Positions 50,401 to 61,295 of a stretch of 64,000 nucleotides of DNA are shown in pieces. Position 1 is the first letter of the stretch. Every line of letters starts with the position of its first letter. Made by a program: the position numbers and the translations under genes. Source of the stretch: Girardinichthys multiradiatus (lineage: Eukaryota > Chordata > Actinopteri > Cyprinodontiformes > Goodeidae); the NCBI RefSeq assembly GCF_021462225.1, contig NC_061797.1, positions 34,250,147 to 34,314,146 of the forward strand, in the 5' to 3' direction. The notes under the pieces were generated by a model, which was given only the letters and a program-made list of their open reading frames with translations, was not told where the DNA came from and made no database searches.

Positions 50401-53400
50401 GGGAGATATATAGATGAAAAAAAACTCAATAAATAATTAATAATGCATTGTTTTCCATTCACATACAGTGCAGTAAAAAAAAAGTGTTTGCCCTTTTACA
50501 GATTTAATCTTCTTTTATTTTGTTCACCATACTTTAATGTTTCAGATCATCAACTTAATTTTAATAATTAGACAAAGATAACCTAAGGAAATACAAAAAT
50601 CAGTTTTCAAATAGTAATTTCATGTAATGTGGGATAACAGCTATCCAACCAACCTGGCCCTTTGTAAAAAAAAAAATGGAAAAAAGCCCCAAAAAAAACC
50701 AAAAACAAGTAAATGCCCCCTAAACTTAATAGTTGATTGTGCCATCCTTGAAGATGACAACTGCACTCACACATTTGTGAAACTGACAATCAGTCTTTTA
50801 TGTCGCTGTGGAAGATGTTTGGCCCACTCTCAAATACTTGACAATGACACAGAATGCCTCTTAAAATACAATGTGGCTATATGCAAGAGGAAGGATTTTT
50901 GCCGCATATTCTTAACAAAAGATTCTCCTTTGTTAGATTTTGATTGGCTTTTCAGAACCTTTTAGACCAATTCCATGACTTTGTTCAGAAAAGCCTGTGG
51001 CCAAAATTTCTCCAAACTTTTAGATAAGAATTAAGGAATTATTTCTTTAGAAAAAAATTATCTTGTAATTCTTGTTCCTAGTTAAAGTATACATTTTATG
51101 ATGCACTTACAATAAAGATACAAATATGGGTAGACTGTTTAAAAACACTTAATCTGAAATTAAGTAGGCAGGGGTTGTAGGTAGAAGAGGACATGTAAAC
51201 CTGAAAAAGCATGAGAATAAAAAAGCTTTTTATTTTTTTTTTCTTCTGCAATTTTAAAGTTTCTTTGGTGCTCTACAGGGCCATCTAAAATAGAATATTG
51301 GCACACAATGATATCAGAGCATTTATTTCTGTTTCTCATGGCCTGCTGACAAATGACAATTCACCTTCTCAGAAAATTAGTGTATGAAGTAACATTTTAG
51401 TGTATGAAGTAACATTTTAGTGTATGAAGTAAAACATTGAATACAGAAACGCTGGCCTGCTGAAAACTATCACCGTACATATGAGATCCTTTGGTATGAA
51501 TTACTAAATCAAAGTGATGAGGCATGGATCAGCCTGTAGCACTGCTGAGGTGTTTGAATGTCCAGATTGCTTTAACAGCAGTTCTTAGCTTGTCTGCAAT
51601 TTTGGGTCTGATGTCTATCATTTAGCCCTTGACAGTACGCCACGGACAAGTCTAGGCTAAATGAAATCAGTGTGAATAAATGTGAATAAATATTTCTCAG
51701 TAGACTTTGGACCTGATAAAAAAACAGTGAACCAAACACCATCATATGATATGGGTTCCCAAAGTATCGTTGATTGTTGAAACAGCTCACCGGACCTCAA
51801 GCTACTTGAATTCTTTGTCTCTCCACTCTTTCTCCAGACCATGTGATCTTGATTCCCAAATAAATGCTAAATGTACTTTTATCTGAAAGGAGGGCTTTAG
51901 ACCACTGAGCAACAGAGCTTTAAACATTATCTCTGGTTCAGTACATTATCTCCAGGATATACAGTATGTGCATGATCTTGTGATCAACTTTCCATGAATA
52001 TGTTTGATTATGGGCTCTTTTTGAACCCTCATTATGGAGGGTGCCAATGACTGTGTGCTGGACAACTGCCAAGTCAGGAGTGTTCTCAGTATTCATAACA
52101 TAACATTTCAGAGTTAATATGTAAAGTAAACTTTTTCTGAGAACATAATTTTGGGTTTTCATTAGCTGTAAGGCATAATCATCAAACGTCCACCGCAGAC
52201 ACTAGTGGTCTGCCTTTTAAGTTAAATAAAACAGTTAGAAATCCAGGGTTAATATTTGACCAGGAGTATAACTTTGATAAACAAATCAACTCTGTAGTCA
52301 AATGTAGCTTTTATCATCTGCGTTTGCTGACTAAAGTTAAATCTTTTGTAAATCGCACTGACTTGGAGAAGGCCATTCATGCACTCGTTGGGTATAGACT
52401 TGATTAATGTAATGCACTATATAAATCAATAAATTAGTCAATCAATTAAATCAAACTTACTGGAGATAGAACTGCCAATACCACATAATTCAATTCAATT
52501 CAGTTTTATTTATATAGCACCAATTCACAACATATGTCGTCTCAAGGCCCTTCATAAAGGGTTTGGAATGGTCCGGGGTTGTTGGGGAGGTTAAAATAAA
52601 CTACTGAGTGTTAGAGTTTGGCCATTGTAGAATGGGCTATGTGTAGGGGTACTAAGTACAATAATAAACTGATAAGGTTTGTCCATCTAGAGCCCACTTG
52701 TGGCCATTGTTATACCAAAAACCACAAGGCTTAGGGGTACCTCTCTGTCAGACTGATTATAACCATTGGAAAATAGAAGGGCTCACACAGGTAGCAGAAA
52801 TGGAGGGTGTGTTTGCACCTCAACCATAACTGAGCCGGTTTAGGCTAAACCTGACTGCCCCTTACTGCATCCAACAGGGAGGGAAGAAGGCAGAGGCAAA
52901 AATAAAATGGGCTAAGTCAATTCAGTCGAATCATACAGATTTCAAGTCAGGTACATATATTCCAATTAATCCTAACTATCGAATAGTGTAGTCAGATTCA
53001 GTTATTTATTCAAATTGGCTAAAACATTTTTCTATCTAAGGAAACCCAGCAGATTGCATCAACTCAGTGACTTGTAGCATTCACTCCTCCTGGATAAGCA
53101 TGTAGAGACAGTGGACAGTCACTGGTGTTGACTTTGCAGCAATGCATGCAGCGACAGTGAAGAGGAAAAACTCCCTTTTAACAGGAAGAAACCTCCAGCA
53201 GAACCAGGCTCAGTGTGAGCGGCCATCTGCTGACTGGGGGTTTGAGAGAACAGAGCAGAGACAGAAGCAGAACACAGAAGCAATGATCCCGGAGTACTTT
53301 CTATGGGAAGGAAAAGTAAATGTTAATGATGTAGCTCTTTTAGTGGTTTCATCTAGGAAGAAAAAAGCAGATAAACTCTGAGCCAGTTTACAAGTTTAGA

Positions 53401-56400
53401 GTATGAGAGAGAGCACAAACAGTTAGTCAGAATAAAAGCTCAGTCAGTAGCTATGTCTAGGAGAAAAATAGGGTTAAACACTAAAGACAGGGACAAGTGT
53501 ATCATCAGTAGAAGGTGAGCATTAAGTTGTTGGAAGCAGAATATATATATATTTATATATATATATATATATTATAAGTCAATGACAACAAATCATATAT
53601 ATCATAGTTTGGTTGTTCGTGTAAGGAAACTAATTCCCATATTTTATTTATACAGCTGTAAACTTTGTTTTAACAAATGCTGTCTTTATCCTGAGAACAG
53701 TCACTATATTTTTGTCTCATAAATTACAGCAGTGTAATCATAACTGATGCTTGGCAGTTTTACGAAATGAAACTCTTATGTTTTTACAGTTACATATATT
53801 CTTTATTTTTTGAGCAAAATCTAATTCCTCTTCCACTATAAATAGTTTTAAAGATGAAGAAAAAGATAAAGGAAAAAGGGTAATGGTGCAGATGGACAAA
53901 AATGTTTTGAATGTTTTTATTTTGTTTGAAATTGAAAAGGTCTTCTACACTTTACAAGTATAGTCAGCTGAACAAATAAAACTGGCCATCTTGTTGTTTT
54001 ACAAAATTTGCCATTATAGAAAAAACATGTTTCTGCCACTTGTGTTAAAGGTTAGCCTGTGTAGTGAAGCACATGCTTGTAAAGTTAAAGGAGAGGGGTA
54101 TTTTATTATTTATTCAAATACATTTGATATTCCTATAATATTTCTATTACTTCCAACAGCAAACACTAATAAAATTTATTACAGAATGTATTAAACAAGT
54201 CTAGGTTCAGTGGTTAAAAATGTAAGAAAATTCAGTGATTAATCCCCACATGAGCCCTGTAAAGCTTTCCTACAGTAAGAGTATTCTATGTTCGACTGTG
54301 TTTTTATAGGAAGTAGAGTTTTTCCCAGCATTAGACCACCAACAGAACATATGTTGAAAATATGTATTTAACCTTATAATGATATCAAAGATTTTAAGTA
54401 AACAAAATTTCACAATTTCACTTTTAAAGATTTTTCATATGTAGGCCGGACTTTTACATGTCTGACTTTACATATAAGATAGCATTCTTAGGGTCAGTCT
54501 TAGGACTTCAGAAAATGCAGCCCTCTCTGATGAAAAGCAGTAGCTTTTGTGTAAATGTATAAAGCACAAGAGAAAGACTGTGACAGACAATAGTCAGTAT
54601 GCAAAACTTTCTTAGTGAAGGAAATTGTACTTTTTCACTAAATAAGTGTTAATTGTTTAAACAAAAAGGAGAAAAACAGCCAGGCCCAGTTGTTATGTTT
54701 CCTTTGAATCAATGTTGATCCATCCTTTTTGTTTGTTTTTTGCTAATCTCTCCTTGTTTTCACCACATTGTGTTGAATAGCAGAATATAATGTATTAAAG
54801 CCATAATAGAAACTAGTGTTTACATGCTGCACCTTGTATTTGTATTAGATTCAACAGCATTGATTTCACTAGTCAACAGAGGTCAGCAAGAACTTGTGGT
54901 GCCAATTACTTTATTTAAAATTATCTATTGACTGGCAGATCAATGCTAATTCTCATTTTGCTCTTTGTTGTTTTCCCACACCCTCCACCTCTCCTCCTCC
55001 TCTTCCTTCTTCTCATAGCGTAATTATTCTCTTACCTGTCATTGTTTTAATCTCCTAATTAGTCTGAAGGACGTCCACCCATTGCCTTAAAATGGTCAGC
55101 TGGTGTATGGGTGTGTGTGCCAGCTAATATGAAGCCTGTCCAGTCAGTGTGGACTGAAATAGTTAAATATATGGAGCTGTGACTTTTGTCAGTCCCACCT
55201 TGAATAGCCTGTATGTCACTGTCTTGTAGGATAAAATGCTGCATGTGATTTATATGAAAACTATCACAGCACGAAACCCATGAAAGGAATGGGACAGTCC
55301 TGACTGCTTAGCAAATAATGTTGTATAGAGAAGCTATTGTCTTTATAGGGGGCACAGCAAGTTAGTGATAGGTCTTGGAAATGTTTATTAAAAACAAGTG
55401 TATTTTCTATTTTGTTGTAGTTAAACATTTGTTTTACATTCTGCCATAATTCCCAATGCAAAGTTTTGAGAAAATTCTCTGTAATACCTACAGATTCAGC
55501 GAAGGTGGAGAGGATACTATGTCAGGAAGTATATCCATAACTTTTATGCTCGGAAAAACTATCTGGAGCAATTTCTCACAAAGGATGAGCTTATGAGGTA
55601 AGACAGAAAATAATGGCTGAGTATAATGTTTTTACTTTTTGCTATGTATACTGTTTATAAAACCTTCCCTGGAGATCACTTTTGTTGTGTTCGTAAAATG
55701 TATCTTACATATTTCTCTTCCTGAGTTTCTGTTTTTTTAAGTTTGCACATTACCAAAAATAAAATAAATTGGCCTTCCATATTTACAAAACCATGTAATA
55801 TTCACATATTTATGAAATACCTGCAGTTGGAAATACTATTAAAGCTCTCATTTCAAATGCTACAGGATAGATCATGTGAAATACTTTAAGACCATTTTTC
55901 AGTGTTTTAGTATCAACAAATATTAATTTTGCTGTCACAAAAATGTGATGCTTCAGAAACAAAAAAAAACTAATGAAAAAAGTCTGCAAAGAACCAAGAA
56001 GTAAATATCTACTATGCTATAGATATAATAAAGGTAAATTTACCTAGACATATTGTTGAAAGCAGTAACTAGAAGACTTGACTATAGCTCAGAGGAAAGG
56101 AAAAGTGAAGAAATATGAGAAACCGAGACATGAAGTAGAAAGTAGAGGCTGAGAAATGATTTCTTTAAAATGCTCAAGGCTAGGAGACAAAGAACTGAAC
56201 ATGTGAAGAAATTAAAAATTAACCTCTGATTTGAACCGCAGCCTGTGCATTAATAAAACATGCCCTGCTTTAGGGCTTTGAGCTAAAGAAACGCCATCTT
56301 TTATTTTTGACAAAAAAAATCACGTTTAGCTAATAGCCACATTTTTTATATTGCTAATACGTTTTATCAGAAAATATCTCTAGGCTTCTGCTAAAATTAA

Positions 56401-59400
56401 ATGTAAATTTGTTAAAGTACTCCTTGGATCACTGCCTTTTCTCCTCAAGACCCCACCTGCATTTCACCTTACATCCTCCCTCTTCAACCTTTTTTCAAAA
56501 TAAAGCTATGACTAGGTTATTAAAGCTTATACTATACTATGTTATGCTATACTGTACTATAGGTGTTTTGTGAGATAATTTAAATGTTTTATATTTGGTC
56601 TGGTGATTGCATTATAAATGAATGACATCCTGTTGTTTTTGTGCAAGTGCACATATAGACTCACAGGCGCACCCTCAGTGTGTGCAGGGTGTTAAGTTCT
56701 CCTTTGCTTCAGATAATCACATGTTTATGCAGTGCGACTGAGGTCATGATCAATTAACTCTGCTCCGTAATTCATTGAAAATATCCACCCTGTGTTAGGT
56801 ATTTAGTCCTTGGATCACTCATGACCTGATCGCTCACCCCAGAAAGTTCTGCTGTTTAATCCACCAGCCTGTTTTTTTCCCCACTATCTGTCTGTCTGTC
56901 CAAAGCACTGAACATTATTGAGTGCTGGATTAATCGTGTCCATTGAGTGAATGTTGTTGTAGTAGTAATGCAGTTGCAGTTTGTCTCTTACTAAACTGCT
57001 TTCCGTCCTTTCACACTCGTAGTCTCTATTTCAGTCTCTCTCTATAATGACAGATCACCCCAGCACAAAAACCATCTGTGCCATTTCATTAGGTACAGCA
57101 ACCAACTAATCCCTGCCACTTACATCATCCTCTTCTATACACGACTCCCTTCATCTCCAACTCTCCCTTCTCTCTTTGTTCCTCTCTATCTTAATCTATT
57201 TAGCTCTATATCTTCCCTCTCCCTGCTACAGGTTCACTATGTCCATCTTCATTCATCCATTCTTTCCTTCTGCATAGCCTAATGAAGTCAGGACCCCAGC
57301 AAAGTCCCCTCTCTGCCTCAGTTTTCCTTGATACCCTAACAATTTATCACTTTGTCAGGGTGATTCTTTAAGTTCCCAGGCTTTATTAAGGGTATGCAGT
57401 GGGACGATGGGGGCAATTAGGAAAGCAGAACACCCATGCTTTGCATATTTACTAAATGTCCTGGTGTCATCATTGCCACTACTGACATGGCCTGTTGACT
57501 ACATGAATTATTCCTCTATCTTCTACAAACAGCTGGGTAATTATTACTGCCATAATCAGATAAATAATTCTCCCTGTGATGCTGTAACACTGTAGTAAAA
57601 CCTTTTAACTTATCCTTAAAAGTGCCAAATTGGAGGATTGAGGAGAATTTGTGGATTGCCACTGGGCTGAGTTGTACTATTTCTTTTATATTAGCAATAT
57701 TGCCTCCTTTTCTCTCCATATTTTCTTCTTCATGTCTTTACTCAAGTTGTCTTCACTCCTCTCTCTCTCTTGTGTCCCTTCCAAGGACATTCATGAAAGG
57801 GGAGCTGCTATGGTGGAGATAGAGCAGGATTGCCCTGCGATCCCTCTCTGCTTCTGTGCACCAGTGTTTCTTTTGCTGTTCTTTCCTTTAGATCCATTCT
57901 GAGTACAGTCAAGTTCACTCCTTCTGTCTGTCTGCATTTGTATGGTTTCTGTGTGTGTGTGTGTGTGTGTGTGTTTGTTATTTGTGTGAGAATGTGTTAT
58001 TAGAGAATAAAACAACAGAAATAAGTAAGTAAGACACATTCAGAATGTTTTTTTTAAGCAATATTGATTGGGATATTTTAATTTGAGCTATTGTTTAACA
58101 TAATACCCTGTTAATTGCATTACTTTAATAGATAGTTAATCAATCAGATAGTTAAACAGAAACGCTGTGTTTTTAGCTGCTTAAAACTCAATGCATTTAG
58201 TGTCACCGTCCAAATTGACTCGCTGTATAGACACGCTTTGCCAACTATTGAATCATTCAATTGGAGCAATTAAATTAGCCAATCAGGTCAAGGCCCCATT
58301 AAATATTTAGAAACTGGCCTATTAGCTGCTCTGCTTTTTGCCAGAATGACCAAAGGTGTGGCCTGCTGTCCCCTGGTGCCTCACTCTCTGATATTCCATC
58401 AGTCCTTGAACCCCTGTTGTGAACCAGAAAGTAAATTATTGAAGGAATACTGAGAAAAGTTCCTGTTCAATATTATACATTTAAATAAGTTAAAATTCCT
58501 GGGCCAAAATGTCAGCAAGGGTTTCCAGTTGTTGGAAGGTAGTTATAATTGATTATCATGCATGTTCAACAGCTCAGCAGACACAATGTGAAGTCAAAGT
58601 GCTCTACATCATCAACTGTAATGTCTTATGAGTCCTTCAAATTTTCTGCAATTCTAAAAATTAACCTCACTCTAATTCATATCAAATGCTAATTTATCAT
58701 AATAAAATACTTATAAGGAATAACGTGCAAAGCTGGTTAGGATTGTTTGAACAACTGAGACACATTAGGCCCCAGCTAAACTACTGATATATTTTTTAAA
58801 TAGTTTCTCCCTCCATTTTCGATAGAAAATGTGCCAGCATGGTGTGTTGGAATTATATAAAAAACAGAGCTTTAGCATTAGATCCTGAGGGTAACAACAG
58901 CAGAGTAATTAATTAACACAGGTTTTAAAAATAACCACTTTAAAAGTGTTAAAAATCTATTTGTTCACCAAAAACTAGAGGTGCAAACAGAGAAGAACAT
59001 TATCCTTTATTGCCAAATATCTAGGTTAGTGTGGAAAGGGCCTAAAGTGTTCATTCAGGCCTAGATACATATCTGGCATTTTTGGTAAATAAACTCAATC
59101 CACAAAGACCACACTCTAGAGTCTACAAAGGTCGAAGGATCTAACATCATGACCCCAGCAGACCCAAAGATGTTCTTCCTCCCTTCCCCAATTGATCACA
59201 GCTTAATTTTTGGCAAAATGATAATTTCCTTATGAACTTTGCATCTAATAAAGGACACAGGATATCTTCCTAAGGATTTAATCCACTATAGTTGAGTTAA
59301 CTAACCTGAGTCTTTCTAGTTTACAGCTGATAGTAAGAGAAATTGTGGATTAAAACATAAGAGCCCTAGTCATTGTTGGTACATTCTTATTAATGGGAGA

Positions 59401-61295
59401 TGTTATAACAGTAAGTGCACATCTATATGTTTTCCTATCATTTAATTTTTACTTAGTCTAACACACACACACACACACATTTTCAAACACACACAGGAAG
59501 AGGGAACGTGCCACGTACCGAACAGGGCTAATGAGGGTTGTATGTTGTGGTGGCTGGTTGGGTCGACACAGATCGAGGTGCCTTCAGCCGTTACAAATCT
59601 GTTTGGCTTTTGTCCACTACACAGCAATTAATAACACTAGGACTGGGGGCAGGGAAACAAAGGTCACCTATTCAGCCAGAGCCAGACAAACACACGTGCA
59701 CCTAGACACAAATATGTGCGTGCAAGCAAATTCTTTAAAAATTAGTATGAATACTAAAACACACTTACATATTTCTGAAACATGCGCACACAGTAGCACA
59801 TGCTTATAACAGTTTTACCTAAGCCCTCTCAAACAGCAACAAGCAGAACCAAAAATACAGGTTTATGTTTTGTGAGGCGTAAATATACTGATGTGCAAAC
59901 ATGCACCAGGTGGTTTGTCAATAAGATTCTCGCAGTAAACCACAAGTTTATGTTTTACATTAACAGGTAATTTTCCTGTTAGCTTGGTAGACAAATAGAG
60001 GCCAGCAACCTCAATATTTACACTTTTTATACAAACCCCCGCACTACATTAAATAGCTAGGCTTAATATTATAAACATACACATTCATACTTGCTCCTTT
60101 TCTTATTACACACAAGCACACACTGAGCTCTGCATATTTCATTTATTTTGTAATTTAATCTGGTTTCCTGGAAGGAATGAAAATGCAAAGGCAATGGGAC
60201 CGCATTGTAATTCCCTTTTAAATGTCAGCAGCTGCAGAATGTGTTAACCTCACATTACAGAAACACTTTGAATATCCGGATTCTGGTGTGGAGACTTGTA
60301 ATTGAAAACAGAAGTTGGATAGGGGGAGAAACGGCAGTGAGGAATTAAAGAGAAAAAGAAGGGATCGGAAACAAAAAAGATGCAGGGTTGTTGATGAGCT
60401 CTGGCTAAACTCTTATTGGTATTACGCCTGCGGAAATAGATTGGTTTTACTCTTAGCTTTGTGGGCGTCTCTTCAAATTATCATGGCGTATGTGTTTTAG
60501 TAATTGTTTCCAAATCCCCTTTTAAGTTATTACCCTTTGTAACAATAAGGCTGTGTGATTGTGGAATGAAATAGCTGTGTATGGGGTTTTAATGCATCCC
60601 ATTTAGCCAGCTTCACTAAACAGATGTCACAGACAGACCTGTCCTGGCTGCTGTGATGAAATATATCCATCATCCCCCCACTTATACCCTCTCATTCTTT
60701 CAGTTTGCTTTTTTCCTGCCGTGAAGTCTCATTTCCTTGTTTTTTTCCCACTGCTCCATTGCCTTTTCATGTCTGTCCCAGTGTGATTAGGCAGGTTTTT
60801 TTATCACTCTGAAGGGCACTTCAGGGAATTGTCAGGCTGTGTTTTAAATACAGACCAGCCCCTGCACAAATGCTGTTTAATTGTGTTGACATTGTGTACA
60901 AATTACCTAAACTTCTTCATAATATCCTAACTTGGTGTGAAAAGATTTGATTCTGATTTAGAGACATGATAAATTTGTGGTATAAATTGCTCCTTATGCG
61001 TGGGAGAAACTTTAATTTCCAATGGCATCATTATGACATAACAAGATTTTCTTCTTTTATTCCTGCATTTATATTTTACTTTGATTTTTACTACTTCTCT
61101 TTAAAAATCAACTGAGTCAAAGAAGAAAAGAAATAAAAAAAATGTATGTGGATGTATTGTGCTTTGTGTAGGAAAGAGTTGGATGAGATTGAGGAAGCCC
61201 AGAAAAGAGAGAAAGAATATCAAGCAGCTGTAAAAGAGCAGAAAACCAAAATTTACCAAGCTCATCAACTGCACCACCTCCTCAGCACAAAGCAG
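44352..61295 (+). CDS. spata17: spata17, spermatogenesis-associated protein 17 (5' six coding exons, incomplete at right edge)
   Basis: Six exons join (68+90+82+51+104+124 = 519 nt) into one uninterrupted frame of 173 residues, with GT/AG at every boundary and matching phases. The product carries three IQ motifs: IQ1 about residues 36-52 (core IQSWFRACKVRAY), IQ2 about 60-76 (core LQKTWRGFAARAY) and IQ3 about 96-112 (core IQRRWRGYYVRKY). A Lys/Glu-rich helix follows at about 127-163, ending HHLLSTKQ. This order and the YFYRN, MKMNFYNEMAVRIQRRWRGY and LLSTKQ segments match vertebrate SPATA17, an IQ protein of testis and motile cilia thought to bind calmodulin; the mammalian protein is about 360 residues, so roughly half lies beyond this window. 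The ATG has G at -3 and +4, and an in-frame TGA at 44331 rules out an upstream extension. An X-box 29 bp upstream suggests RFX/ciliary control. Identification is from family knowledge; the exon model is read directly. Confidence 0.95.
44420..46302 (+). other. spata17 intron 1
   Basis: 1,883 nt, phase 2. AT-rich with no further exon seen. It contains a LINE-type 3' tail near 45055-45099 and a polypurine/T-run stretch around 45760-45785. Confidence 0.85.
45052..45099 (+). mobile_element. LINE 3'-tail remnant with (TGAAT)n end
   Basis: The string 'ctttagggattaataaagtat' followed by about five TGAAT/GAATT pentamers is the standard 3' terminus of several fish LINEs. Nothing coding remains, so the copy is severely 5'-truncated. 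Confidence 0.6.
46303..46392 (+). CDS. spata17: spata17 coding exon 2 (IQ motif 1)
   Basis: Preceded by TGTGTTTTAG and followed by GTAGTC. Completes Arg23 and encodes through Leu52, including QAAVRIQSWFRACKVRAYL, the first IQ motif (IQxxxRxxxxR with Trp42 and Phe43 in the core). It leaves two bases (AG) to pair with the C of exon 3, giving Ser53. Confidence 0.95.
46393..48637 (+). other. spata17 intron 2
   Basis: 2,245 nt, phase 2. The right half is occupied by an antisense LINE. The left half (about 46770-47100) is unique-looking sequence with no repeat signature, possibly conserved non-coding DNA. Confidence 0.85.
47277..48490 (-). mobile_element. LINE retrotransposon remnant, antisense in spata17 intron 2
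   Basis: Read on the minus strand, 48476-48123 encodes a reverse-transcriptase core: GAAQGTGLAPFLFTLYTADF, then FSDDSAIVG (the catalytic [FY]xDD box) and the following KTKKLVVD motif. The 3' portion (47917-47729) encodes the C-terminal RT region, VYAAVCWSSLSTAERKKLDK, and is interrupted by stops and frame changes. The sequence ends at a 3' UTR reading 'cccactgtgggacaatgaagg' in sense. It lacks a 5' half, ORF1 and endonuclease. This fits the CR1/L2/Rex1-type LINE group and is non-functional. It is the same family type as the copy at 5934-6835. Confidence 0.85.
48638..48719 (+). CDS. spata17: spata17 coding exon 3 (IQ motif 2)
   Basis: Acceptor TTTATTACAG, strong donor GTAAGT. Encodes residues 53-80. 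IQ motif 2 has Leu in place of the first Ile (LQKTWRGFAARAY) but keeps the RG..R pattern. It ends in phase 0 at Lys80. Confidence 0.95.
48720..50091 (+). other. spata17 intron 3
   Basis: 1,372 nt, phase 0. A pyrimidine-rich run lies at about 49380-49520 and 49850-49950. No clear transposon was seen; much of 49030-49450 and 49560-49800 is complex unique sequence. Confidence 0.85.
50092..50142 (+). CDS. spata17: spata17 coding exon 4 (51-nt micro-exon)
   Basis: Acceptor TGTGTTCACAG, donor GTAAAT. The 17 codons encode AAYFTMKMNFYNEMAVR, matching the conserved stretch between IQ2 and IQ3 of SPATA17. Phase 0 on both sides, so skipping it would keep the frame but separate the IQ motifs differently. 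Confidence 0.94.
50464..50840 (+). mobile_element. Non-autonomous Tc1-type element, left part
   Basis: Starts 'acagtgcagt' plus an A-run and 'gtgtttgccc', and shares 'agacaaagataacct' and 'tttcagat' with the 5361 copy. Its right part (about 50700-50840) matches the reverse complement of the far end of that copy ('tgccccctaaacttaata', 'atcagtcttttatg'). Two diverged copies therefore share both ends. No transposase frame remains here. Confidence 0.65.
51377..51438 (+). repeat. 20-bp tandem repeat, three copies
   Basis: The unit TTAGTGTATGAAGTAACATT occurs at 51377 and 51397 exactly, with a third copy at 51417 carrying two extra A residues. A local minisatellite in intron 4. Confidence 0.9.
52231..52433 (+). 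pseudogene. LINE reverse-transcriptase C-terminal fragment
   Basis: One frame reads TVRNPGLIFDQEYNFDKQIN, then a KSFVNRTDLEKAIHAL segment, and ends RLD-stop-CNALY. The (V/A)RNLGVIFD and RLDYCNALY signatures belong to fish L2-type LINE RT. The Tyr codon of RLDYCN is now TAA. Only about 68 codons survive. Confidence 0.7.
52489..53540 (+). repeat. Fish interspersed repeat ('tttatttatatagc' family), long copy
   Basis: Begins 'caattcagttttatttatat' and continues with 'attccaattaatcctaac', 'cagcagattgcat', 'cactcctcctggataagc', 'ggaagaaacctccagcagaa' and 'gaggaaaaactccctttta'. The same blocks occur at 13687-13916. This copy carries about 390 extra bases (about 52556-52945) not present in the other. 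I recognise it as a common teleost repeat but do not assign its class. The ORF at 53142-53381 is part of the repeat. Confidence 0.75.
53549..53577. repeat. (TA)n microsatellite
   Basis: Short TA tract with one internal 'ttta' in intron 4. Confidence 0.85.
55494..55597 (+). CDS. spata17: spata17 coding exon 5 (IQ motif 3)
   Basis: Acceptor TAATACCTACAG, donor GTAAGA. Begins exactly at the Ile-Gln of the third IQ motif (IQRRWRGYYVRKY), so intron 4 separates VR from IQ. It continues with an aromatic/basic helix (HNFYARKNYLEQFLTKDELM) and leaves phase 2. Confidence 0.95.
55598..61171 (+). other. spata17 intron 5
   Basis: 5,574 nt, phase 2. Mostly unique AT-rich DNA with short (GT)n and (AC)n tracts. 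Blocks near 57240-57560, 58200-58400 and 60120-60300 are complex and repeat-free and could be conserved non-coding elements; that is a guess without alignment. Confidence 0.8.
57949..57974 (+). repeat. (TG)n microsatellite
   Basis: About 13 TG units in intron 5, following a pyrimidine-rich stretch. Confidence 0.9.
61172..61295 (+). CDS. spata17: spata17 coding exon 6 (charged helix)
   Basis: Acceptor TGCTTTGTGTAG, donor GTTAGT. Encodes residues 132-173, a Glu/Lys-rich probable coiled-coil helix (KELDEIEEAQKREKEYQAAV and following) ending HQLHHLLSTKQ, equivalent to the MHYLLSTKQ of the mammalian protein. Phase 0 donor. The next exon is outside the window. Confidence 0.95.

Larger units (their letters stand above)
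50143..55493 (+). other. spata17 intron 4
   Basis: 5,351 nt, phase 0. Carries a Tc1-type non-autonomous element (50464-50840), a 20-bp tandem triplication (51377), a LINE RT fragment (52231-52433) and a long interspersed repeat (52489-53540). The rest, 53580-55490, shows no gene and no obvious repeat. Confidence 0.85.

Noticed and set aside
53142..53381. 79-aa ORF
   Set aside because: Entirely inside the common 'tttatttatatagc' interspersed repeat.
57651..57902. Hydrophobic 83-aa ORF in intron 5
   Set aside because: Arises from a pyrimidine-rich stretch (Phe/Leu/Ser runs); no supporting splice context in the spata17 model.
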